From contig VXAY01005880.1 in assembly GCA_013399855.1 (NCBI GenBank), forward strand, positions 572,533-636,532: a stretch of DNA of 64,000 nucleotides, given 5' to 3'. Below, piece after piece: positions 49,030 to 61,000 of this stretch (positions are counted from its first letter, which is position 1; each line of letters begins with the position of its first letter). A program made the position numbers and the translations under genes. Below the pieces are notes generated by a model. That model saw only the letters and a list, made by a program, of their open reading frames with translations. It ran no database searches and was not told where the DNA came from. This DNA comes from Oxyruncus cristatus (Eukaryota; Chordata; Aves; Passeriformes; Cotingidae).

Positions 49030-52000
49030 GTGAGTGAAATGAACTGTGCCAGTCCGGGGATTTGGGATTGAATATGCCAATACTCAATATATATGATTCC
49101 CTGTCTCTAGTTTCTTAGTGCTTCAAATATAACAAAGGGAAGAAATAATGATGCAGTGTTTGAAGTTCATACAGCATATAGCCTTTTTATCTTCCCCCCC
49201 TTGCCAGTGCTGTTGTCTGAGAGGAAGGATATCTTTGAGAGAAATACGCTGCTGTGATTGACTTCTTGTAAGTAGTTAATAAGTGACTAATGAGTGCAGA
49301 ATATCCACCCTTGGTATAAGCTCATGGCAGTAAATTCTGCTCTTATTTAGCATCCAGGCTGTCAAGAGACGTACCAGAGATTGTCAAGGTTTCTTGTAGA
49401 GCAAGGTGCTCTTGCTATGCTCTCTTTAAAAACCTCAAGTCTGAAGTTGCCTTTGCCTATGAGCAGTCAGAAAAGCTTATGCTCTGTAGAGAGAGTATGT
49501 GTGTGAAGGAAATAATTTCTATTATTCTTCCTTTTCTCCCACCCCACTAGTCAAAGGCTAACTGTAGTAGCTTGTGGCAGAGAGCTTGTTCTGGCTTGGA
49601 CAAGAAGATGTAGAATGATCAGCAAAACAAACTCCATCTGAGGAAAGCATTATCTAGAACTAAATTCTTGTGTGAGAACACAATGCAAACACTGTACTTG
49701 GACTTGGCTTCTGTTTTGTTGTTTTGTGAAAGATTGTTTTCCTAACTCAGAACACTTCTGTTTCTCATTCTTATTGTGGCTTATTTTATTCACAGTAGAG
49801 GATAAGACAGTGGCATTTAGTGCATTTCATGTGTCCACAAGTATAAGCAAGTGACCTGCAGCAAAATTGCTGTGGCAGCAGCAGTAACATGCTTTAAGAA
49901 GTGAAGCATTTCTGCTGTTCAATAAGTGTAAATGCCCACGTGTTATTTTGTTATTCCATAAGAATAGCTGGGAAGCAAACCTGAACAGCTCCACATCACT
50001 AGAGCTTTACTTTGGCTCTAGGAGCGAAATGAGGGCACTGGTATCTGGAGATAATGGAGCTAAAAAATTAGGCATAAATACTGAAATTCTTGTGGTAGAA
50101 TCATTCCTCTGTTGAGCCTAATACTGAGTGCAGGTGGCAAAACATCAGTGCTGGCTGCTGAAACTGTAGAAGAAGCATCATTGAACTTCCTGCTTAAAAA
50201 GGTGGTTAGCCCAGACTGCAGAGGCAGTGGAGGATGAAGAATACTTGAATCCACATTAATGCTTCAGACATGCTAGGCTGCCTCAGAACAGTGGGGAAAC
50301 ATCAACACTGAATATGTATGTAGCTGTTCCTGCCCAAGAAGCAATGATGCCAGGGCCAGAGCCTCAGCAAACACTGTGGCTGTCCTATTATGCACCACAG
50401 TATTTCTGTGGAAAAGGTTGAAATAAAAACTTCTGAATTTGGATGTTATGCCTTTTCTCTGAAGTACTCATGTGGCCTTCAAAAAACAAAACCTTGATCT
50501 AAAGAGACCCTTTTAAGGAAGTTATGGCAAGCAGCCACTACCCCAAAAATATGCTGTTCTAGCACTAGCTCAGCTGCTGCTCTGGTCTTCCAGTTTCCGG
50601 TCTGGTATCCTGCTCTGTACAAAAACATCTCTGTGCTATGGCTTTTCCTGGTGAAAACATTCATTCTCTGAACAAGAAGTTTACTGTAATAGCATTAGTG
50701 TCACTTGGACTCTTTGAAGCCATTTTTCATATGTACACTTCCGGCACTTCTAGAGCCTGGACTGTTAAGTCCTTAGTGGACTCCTGAATGCCCTGTTTTA
50801 AAGCCCTATATCCTACTGCTGAACACATCTGTCTCTTTTGGGGGTTGGAAAAAGGGAAAACTCTTGAGAGATGGATTGCTAATGGGAAATAGGTCACTAC
50901 AAGCCAAGGGATTCTGCTCTGTCAACATGGGGAAAGTATTTCTTCCCCTCGTACTAGGCCTATACTCTGCTGCTCACTGCCCAGGTGACAGTTAATTCTT
51001 TTCTCTGGAACAACAAATAGTAGCAATGTATTGAGCTGATGACTGTATTACTGTGGGACTTGTATTATTCCTTTACCAGCTCTCCGACAGCAGAAGAGCC
51101 CACAGTAAAGATTGATGATGGTCGTGATGAGGATAACGAACCCAACAGCTGTTCCCAGTAAGCTAATGATATACTAAATTACTTGCTTACCCCCAAAAGT
51201 GGAATCTGATGAGCCAAAATATACAGGCAGATGGCTTGCTGAAGTAAAGATAAGCCCAGTAAAATGCTTGATACTGATGTTTGTTCTAGTACACAATTAA
51301 GACAAGTAAGTTGAGGAAGCTTCTTTATGCCTGTGGAGATGAAAGCCTAACCTAAGGACCCAAGTTCATTATCTTATGGAGAATGGGTAGTCCAAGCTGC
51401 ATTGATTAAATTTTCCCAAAGAAATGAGTTTGTGGGAGCACAGAAGAATAAGTGCTGGTGAGAAAATGAGGTGAATGAGTATCTGGAGTAACCAATAAGC
51501 CTCATGGCTCTCATCAAGACTAAACTGTCTGAACTTTCTCATAGTTAACTCTCTTCTTGAAGTAGTTATTTTCCAATAGTGTTTAGCTCATATCACCATG
51601 TTACTGACTCTTATAGCAAACGTAGTCAATGGACTTGTTTCTCTGTTCCTGCAGCTCAAGAACAGCAAGACTAAGCCTGTTATCTTAGTTATCTTATGTG
51701 ATGTGTTTTTCTAGATGTCAGGAGTTGACATTTACAAATGTATTTCACAAAAGCTTTAAGCTAAATATGGCAAGTGTGCCATATTTTCTTCAACTGGTTA
51801 AATATGTAGGCAGGCCAAACTGGAGTTGTGTGTATATATATTTCAGTCTGTAGTGTATCTAGTAGATGTACTTGTCCATAGACTGTGGAAGCTGAAATCT
51901 TGGTGTACCTACTTCAATTGCATTTTGAGTTCACTGGACAAAGCCACAGACCAACAAACAGTGTAACTATTGCAGTGTTTCCTTAGATATTTGACATTCA

Positions 52001-55000
52001 TAAATGCAAGAAAACCTTCTATGCAAAGCTGCGTCCAGGACAAGACATGTCATAACATCCTTGACTTCTGTAAGAATAGTGGGTACTACAACCAAGTATT
52101 TCCTTCCTGCTTAAGGATGTAGGTGTTTGCTGGTTAGACCTTGTACCTTAGTTTAAAATAAGAACTTAATAATGAAGAGTATGGGTGAATTCAGTGACCC
52201 CAGCAAGATGCTGCCTCAGAACTTCAAAGGTATCTAGCTGTGTCTTAAACTGAGTTATCGAGGTGTACCAGGTGAAATGTAATGCTTAAGTTATCCTAGA
52301 GGAAACAGGTATCTTGGACAGGATCACTGGGGTGCAATGTGCCTTACTGAGCAGACAAAAACTTCTTGTAACAATGCAAGAAAAATCTACGAATGCTCTT
52401 TGTCGGTATGCTAGTACTTATGGTAAGTCCTACTATTATTGATATGCTTGGAAAAGGTGTTTTCTTTTAAGTTTAAGAACAGACTCTGTGCATTACCAAG
52501 TTAAGTAATCTTGGGATTACTTAGCAGACTGGCAAACTGTTTTTTGAACTTTCAGAACTGGGGGTGTCCAGGTTCTACACTAAGAACTTCTACCTTAATT
52601 ATCAGTGTAACCTAAAGAGACTTCCCATCAATGAGAGAGTTACATTAAGGCCTGTCTCAAAACCTGAGGGCTTAAAGCAAACCAAAGAGGCAACAAAATC
52701 TACTGTAACTGAAAGTGGGAGCTGTGATTGAAGATAACTCTAACAGCTGGAAGAATTTGGCCGTAGAAACTTTCTTAAAACTCACTTGGGTTTCTAACCT
52801 GAAAGCCAAACTGATATTTCCTTTAAAAGTAGAAGTGGGATTTGTCTTCCTCTATTCCAAGAGCACAGGAGCTATTAACAAGTGCAGCATTTTCCAGGCT
52901 AAGGAAAAAAAAATGATTTGATACGATGACCTAATATATCAAACAAGATCCCTGAAGGGATGTTTAACCTCCAGTCTTCCTCTTGACCAGTAGTTATTGT
53001 ATAAGCCCACTTCTTATAGCTTATTAAGCCAGAGTTCTAGTATCACTGGAATTGTGGCACTGAATAATGTTACAGATAAGTACATACTGCTGTACTTCTA
53101 GGGTCTGTAAACTGATAAATAATTTTTCTAACAAGTGGTCTAAGCATTGTTATCAAATACTCTCTTAACCTACATACTTCATGAATGCATTTGAATAATC
53201 TCGTCTTAAAGAAACCACTACTATACAGAATACTAAAACCAAAAGAACATGAACAAAAGGGTATAACAGTGCTCTTGTGGCTAGTATCTGTAGTAAAATG
53301 TCAATTGTCTTGATGTCAGTTCTCTTGTCTTGCAGTGCAATTAGGAGAAGAATTTCCCCGTTTGTGATGTCATTTGGATTCAGGTAAAAGCTCATGCTTA
53401 TAATGATATATGGGCAAGGTAAAAACAGTCCTTGTTTCTGGTGTAAGAACTTGGAGAATTACAACAATAACTCCAGCCTGCTTTTCTGAAAAGTACTGAA
53501 TGCCCTGTCACCCCTAGAAAGGGTGACTTGAGACAAGTACTGGGATTGAAAAATAAATCTTAAACAGATATGACTGTATTCTCCAAGGAGAGCTGAAAGT
53601 CAGAACTAAAAATGCCACTGACTGGGATAAAATGCCTGTAATGGCTTATTCTAGGCTGGCAGCCGTTGAGCAAACAGTTGGTCAGCTGTATGCAGTCTGT
53701 GCTGGAACAAGGTAAGCAATTAAAGGCAGTTATTTTTAAGTGACTGAATTAAGTCATGAATGGGATGGAAATTGAGTAAGATGAAAGTACTGACACTTGT
53801 GTGCCTTAAAGTGTTCAGGTTTGTGCTGTTTCTAGGTAGCTACAGAATTATAAGGTACAGCTGTGTCTGAGGTAAATGTAGGGTTCCACATGGATGATGC
53901 TTTCTGTGCAATTGGAATCCTTCAGCTGCTAATTAAGCAGGCCTCCATCTATGTAAGAGGACAAACTTTTGCTGGAACAGCTTAAGAAGAATCTGGGATT
54001 GTGCTATTCAGTTGATAAATGTCAGCAATTCATTCCTACCTCTCAAGTTAACTTGTATTTTTCTCTTTGCAGAGTATTTGGAGTAGTACTTATCATTGTG
54101 GACATTACAGTCGTGATTGTGGATCTGGCTATCAGTGAGAAAAAGAAGGGTGTTAGAGAAATTCTTGAAGGTGTTTCCTTGGCCATAGCACTCTTCTTTC
54201 TCATCGATGTTCTTCTGAGGGTGTTTGTTGAAGGGTAAGACATGGACAAAAATTAAGTCAGAATGGCAAATCCTCAGGCTAGGAAGGAAGCAAAAGTTCA
54301 AGCTAGAGCTATGAACATGGATACCTTGTAGGCCAGTTTTCTGGTCAAAGATGATAGCCACATCTTTTCTTGGCTGTGTATGTTGGTTGTTACCCTTCTA
54401 TAGAATAATCTGTAAGAGCTTTTGGTATAAGTGAGTGATTGGAAACTACATCATCTTTGCCATACCTTACGTATGTAAATCAGGTGTAAGATTACTTTTA
54501 GTGAGACTTCAGTGCTTAGTGCTAAGAACTAGTTCAGGAGAGCTTCTCTCCAGCAGTAGCTCTGTATGGATGATTCTGTTCCTGAAGATGTATTTCAGTC
54601 TTTAGGAACCTGTCTAAAACTCTCCTTGATTTCAGCTTCAGGAACTATTTCCGGTCCAAACTGAATATTTTGGATGCCTTCATAGTGGTGGGCACTCTCT
54701 TAATTAATATGACGTACTCCTTCTCAGACCTTGCTGCAGCAGATCAGATACCAAGGTAAGAATGGCATGGCAGCTGGTAAGTGTGAGCTTTTTCTTGATA
54801 GTCTTCTAAGAATTTTCTTGGGCACCTCTAAGCTAGATATGTGCATACTAGATCACAAATATGACTGATAGTGTTTCATGGTACTAATGAAGGACAGACA
54901 TGCGTAACTTTGGTCCACAGTTATATTGTAGACTGTCCCTGTCTCATAAGCAGAGGTGATATAAACATATCAGTTGGAGTAACTAAAAGTGAATAGTGAG

Positions 55001-58000
55001 GCCATGAAATGCTCTGACTCAAGTAATTTTTGGGGAAAGGTGTTCAGCAGCTCCGATAGAGAGGGTCTGAAGGCCAGAAAGAAAAGTTGGATTGTAATAG
55101 GAAATAGAACAGACAACTGAGGGAGGATCTCCATCTAATGGGTCTTGAAATAGAGTTGCCAAACCGTTTGGTTTCCTTCACTTTGCTTCTGAAAATCCTT
55201 ATGGTAACATATGTTGGATTTTTCAGCCATACCCCAGGGAGAGAAAACATGCTGTTTATGTGCGTAAGCTAATTCAAGTCCTATTTCCTTCTGATTTCTG
55301 TAGCTTGAATCAGATAACCTGTGAGAGGAATCCGTTCCTGATGGAGCAGAACTACAGCTGTAAGATTAGTTTATCTGCACTAAGTTTGATTTAGTGAAAC
55401 TTGCTTGCATCAGCCAGGGAAAGAAGTTGAGCTCTTTTTAAAAAAAAAAAATCAACTCCCCCCCAAATTCAGCTGACTAATTGGCGTAAGGGGGGAACAT
55501 TATTTCAGAGGAAACCAACTCAAAGTTTAGTTATTGAAGAATCCAGTGCTGGACAAACATCTGTAAGTACTAGTTGTCTCTTCAAATGCTGGCTGACCTC
55601 AGATTTCAAAAGTAAAACTGTCAAAGAATAGCTTTTGCAGCCTCAGTCATAAAGGCTCTTTCCTTCTAGGTTGTCTTTAAACATTCATCTGAGTTTTTAA
55701 TGATTAATTCCCACTTCTATGACCACATTTTTCTAAAGCAGCTTCATCCTATGGCAGCATCCAGTTAAAGGTAGGAGAAGGCGCTGTGACAGGGTAATGT
55801 GCACTGCTATCTTTACTAGGCTGTGGTCGTTAGTAGGCCTGATTCTGCACTGACCCATCCAGTTACAGATTGGTGTGTGCAAGTTCCCTGTATTCTGATG
55901 TGCTGAAGTTGATGGGAATTGGAATAGGCTTTTGACTTGCGTAAAGAGGAGTTCATGCTGGTGCTCTCGAAGACACTCGGCTGAGGCCCACCATCTCACC
56001 TGTTCAATCCTTGAGGCCCTCTGTAAGGCCTCTCTTATTAAAGGTTCTTAAATCCTGTTCTGACCAAAATATTATTACCTGACACTAGATAATACCTCAA
56101 ATTTGACCAAATCCCAAATTTTGAGGTGAAGTAGTCTTCCCACTTAGCACACCAGTAGTGTCCGCATAATCCAACTAATTCGCGGTAGCCAATGTGGGAT
56201 TTATAACTTTTCTTTCCTCATAGCCCTTCCTCAAGAAGCAAACAGCAGTCTTAAAGCATCTGATACATTTTAGAATAATTAGAATTTGAGCAGCTTTTGT
56301 ATGGGTGAAAACTAATATATGACAACTGACACTTGAGTGACAGTCCATAGAGGTAACTTGCCCTGATGAAGGAGTATGGTTTCTGTTTCTAATCTGGTCT
56401 AGCTGGGTGTGTGTTGGGATGAGTTGACTCCTTCCTTTAAGTCTAACCTATAAAAGGACATGGAGAAATGAGAGCTGGGTATCAGTCTAGGAGCTAATGC
56501 TTAACTGGCTGACTTCCTAAAGGGCAGAATGCAAACTGCTTTTATCTTGAAGAGTTGCTTCTTAAGTTGTGGTTCAGGCTGGGGAGAGAGGCTGTGGAGT
56601 TTTCACCCCGGTGTTAGTTCATGTAATTTGCTGCTAGCTCCAAGGGAATTCTGTTTTCAACAGAGGAGGGTGATGCTGATTTAGGAAGATGCTCAGGGGA
56701 AAACTGAAACTTTCCTCCAGGTGTCCAGGACAACCTGGTCTTGCTCCACATCAGTGTAGAGCAGACTGTCTTCAACTGGAAGTTAGTCTCCCTTACTGTT
56801 GGTATTCACCAGGATTCTTACAGAAGTGTATCAAAACCTAAAATGTGTGTGTGCTGCTTAAAGGTATTTGCTCACATATGTTAATTTCCTTCCTTAAGAA
56901 GGTTAGTTTACCCTAGTCCCTAGAGCTATGGGAAAGCAACTGCCCCTGTTCAGTTGTTTTGGCAGAACCACTCACCTAAGCATCTTGCCTGCTTCAAAGT
57001 TCAGCAGCAGTTCAAAGTTCCCCAAACCAAACGTTCAAGTTGCTGAATGATTAAACACAGGATATATACTAATCTGTTCTCAGATTTCTTTATCAAGTAA
57101 TGATATACATAGACTGTCTAGCTTCTCTTTTCAGTAATTTTTGAGGTTGCTACATAAACTTAAATGTAGAGGCAAGAATAAGTTTCAAGGAACAAGAATT
57201 TTGTTATGATAAGTAATGTTAATGGAATTAGTTGCTTGCTGGCCAGAGGTGCCTGTGGAAATCTGTTTTAGCAAGTAGGGGATTTCCTAGTTCTGTTAGC
57301 TGTTAAGAACATGTAGTCCCTGAAGCCCTTAACAACAGAACCATAGTATTCAAGCGTAGTACTTTCTCCAAAATCAGCCTGAGGAATCCTAATTCAATAT
57401 ATGAAACGCAGCTTTTAAACTGTCTCTGAAACAGCTTTTAAACAGCTTTATTCTTTGCCGCTAAGTTTAGTTCTCTTTGTTTTCTTTCACGGTGAATCTG
57501 GCATCTAGAATGGTTACTTTCCTCCGAGTTCTGAGAATTGTCATCTTGATAAGAATATTTCGCCTGGCTTCCCAAAAGAAGCAACTTGAAGTGGTGACCA
57601 GGAGAATGGTAAGTTTGCCTCTTAATATATCTAGGCTATCACTACTGTTTCCAACTCTAGCTCTTTCTCCAGACAGCCATCAATAGTAAATAGCAAGACT
57701 GGTGTTCCAGGGAGGGTTCAAGGGGATGCCGGGACTGAAACTGAAACACCGTTGAAAGCTCAAAAAACCCAATATTTGTTACAAAGAGGTGGCCAACAAA
57801 ACAAGAAAACAGTAGGCAGAAAAGAAAAGGGAAAATAAGCCCTCGGTAAACCCCATGAACACCCAGGTGTAACTTACAAGGTTATCTTACCAACTCCGAA
57901 TACCAAGGATTCTCTATAGCACTGCGTCCTCAGAGGGTCTGGCTCACACGCAGCGGCGTCCCCGCAATAGGCAACGTGGTCCTTCGTGTGAAGCGTGAGC

Positions 58001-61000
58001 CCCCCGAGCACGAGCCACCTGCTTTTTTATCCAATGTGCCGGTGACGTCTACCTGGGCAGGTGTGGCCAGCACCGCCCAGCCAGAGGCCCTCGGTCCCTC
58101 CCCCGTTATGTCAGTGGTGCCCCTTCTGCGCACACGTGTGGACATTGGAGGGTCTTCCCTTAGTGGGTCTGCGGGTTTACTTCATCCTCCTCCTCTTCAC
58201 TTTCTCCTTCAAATGCCCTTGGAAGGCCGTCAGCCAGTAGTGAGAGACCAATTAATTTTAGTTTATACAAAGTGCTGCGTTCAAGGACGAAGTTTCCATT
58301 TATCAGGCCTTGTTTTCCCATATCTTGGCAGGAAAAGTACAAACCACAGGTGGCTGGGCCAAACAGAGACCAACAATAGCAGGGTCTAATTAAGCATGGG
58401 TACAACTGGCCACAACCTATTGCTCTGCTATTGCTAATGTTGCCCAAGCAGCACGTCTGTTCAGTTTCCCCGACAGGGTACTGGAGCTTTGTCTCTGACT
58501 TCAGCAGAACTAGTCATTCTTAACTTTGCTCAAGTAAGCAGAAAATTGACCTGGAAGGCTGGCATATCAATGTGATTGCAACACCACCATGTGTCTCAAC
58601 TGACAGTTTCTAGCTTGTGTGGTACATAGACTGTTTCCCCTCATGTGGGGGAAGGTAGGAGTTTTAATGCTTCTGATGCTTTATTTTGGATGAAATCAAA
58701 ACAACTTTACTGTTGAAACCCTATCAACTGTAAATACCTCTTATTTTCATCAGGGGCGTTAAAGTGGTACTTTAAGCTTCAAGGATATCCTCTTGCTCAG
58801 CAATGAGCAGTTTTAGTTATGCTGCCCTTAACTTTAGTCATTCTTCCTTCAGCCTCCAAACACTCAAATAACAATGACAGATTCATGCTGCAGTCTGTAA
58901 AGAATGTGCAGTGTTCTTGTTACTAGAATAAACTTTGATACTTCACGGTAAAAATTCTGTACAGAGTTTCTACCTAAAAGCTATGTTACTCTCAGCTAAT
59001 ACTGTGCACTTTGCTATAGCAAAATGAGGCTCTGCTGCTCAGGCTTAAGTTCTGAGTCTAGCTGATGGCTGGTTTTCCCTACTAACAGGCAATACTCAGT
59101 GATCTTTGGCATTCCTGTGGAAGACTAACTCTCTTTTTTTAATCAGGTCTCTGAAAACAAAAGGCGTTATATGAAAGATGGCTTTGATCTGGATCTCACT
59201 TATGTTACTGGTTTGTATAAACAAATGTCACTTTGCAGCATGTTAATCCTGCTAAGATTTGTTATTCACTTAAGAGTTTAATGTGACATCCAGACAATGT
59301 TTTAGACTAAGGAAACTTAAGTATGAAGTCAAACCAGGCCTACTTCTTTTCTGTGGGATTTTGAAATATGGATTCCTGACTCGGACACTGTTCTCAAGAA
59401 TTAGCCCTCTGGGAGAGGGTTGTACATGGTGTATGTAATGATAGAAAATCTCCCGAGGCCTAGGGAATCAGAGCTGAGAAACTATTGACTTAGAGTATTT
59501 TTGCTTCTGATTCTATGGAGACTGACATTTATGGTGTCTGATGCTTTGGAAAGCACTATTTGTCTTGCTTTAGCTGTGCTAAATGTAGAGGAAAGCCTCT
59601 CAGAAATGGGTAGGTTGTTCTTATAATTAGGGTAGGAATAAGGCATTTTATAAGGATGTTCCTCAGTCACATAGTTCTTACGTCTAGGGGGACTTTCTGC
59701 TGTCACTACTGATTGCTGTCTTCTCCACAGATCGAATCATTGCAATGTCATTTCCATCTTCTGGGAAGCAGTCTTTCTACAGGAACCCCATAAAGGTAAA
59801 AATCTCATCTACCAAGTTCCCTGTTTCTGAAACCCATTTCTTTTATAGGTTCCCACTAAACATGTAGACCGTGTCAGTCCTAGTTCTGCTGGTGTGGCTG
59901 GTTGGAATGACTGACTCATGGTCTCCACTGTGCTGTCTGTGTTGTAATGTCTCAGCTAAGCCTAGTGGGATGTATCTCAGTGTGGACACATTGGTGCTCT
60001 GATGATCTTGTTCCTTGGAAATGCTTTGAAGAATCAAGGCAGTTCTGTCCCAGGCCAGTAATAGTGATAAGATCTATTAAGCTAAAAGTTGTTTAAAAGG
60101 TCTGCATAATGTCCTTTTCAGAGATATGCTGCCTCATATTGTAGAAACACATATAGGGCAAGGAAAGTAGTTGCAGTAATACTTTTATTCCAGATGAGAA
60201 CCTGAGTTGGAAAAGCTTGCTGTCCAAGGGCTGTTCATGAATGCAGTCGCCGATCTCATGTGGGGGGTTGAGGTGGCTGTAGAAATAAGGAGCAGAGCAC
60301 TAACTAGTCTGAACTCTTATCTTGTTATTGCTTAGGAAGTTGCAAGATTTTTGGACACCAAACATCCAGACCACTATAAAGTCTACAATCTCTGCAGTAA
60401 GTATGCTTAGCTGCTGACTGTGTTGAAATATTGGTAAACAGAAATGCATCTTTTCAAGGTATTCTGCTGACAATAGCAGATCTCAAAAAATATGTATCCA
60501 ATCAAAAGTGCATATCTGTCTCTGGCCACATTCTGTCCTGAATGTGGCTACTGACTGTACCAGAGCCTGCAAAGCTAATCTAATATTGTACTGAAGCTTG
60601 CAAAGGAGATCCTGGATGTCTTGCAGTTTAAACTTCCTTGTTCATGCTGAAAAATTGCTTTAGTGTTCCAAAGTTCTTATTAAAAGTTGAAAACTAAACC
60701 TGGGCTAAAACTTGAGGTAATGTTGGAGAATCTTCTGATGAAGACTTAGAAGGAGGTGGAGAATAGTTAAAAAGCCCTTCTGTTTAGAAGTGGGTGAAGA
60801 AAATTCTTCACGAACAACTGTTTTGTGGTTCCTGCTTCATAGCAGTGTGTCAGAGCTGGAAGCAAGGTATGTTCTAGAAGCATTGATACTTGAAGTCATG
60901 AAAAACTAAAACTGTTCTCTGGCCAGCTGAGGGATAGATAGGGGAGGTGAGGTGTGAGATGTGGTGTTAGTGGCTCTTTACCACTTTGACTGCAGGTTGT

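Noticed and set aside
58160..58447. 95-codon minus-strand frame with an acidic run (ESEEEEDE)
   Set aside because: It lies wholly within the solo LTR, so it is part of the repeat and not a host gene. I could not relate it to any known protein.
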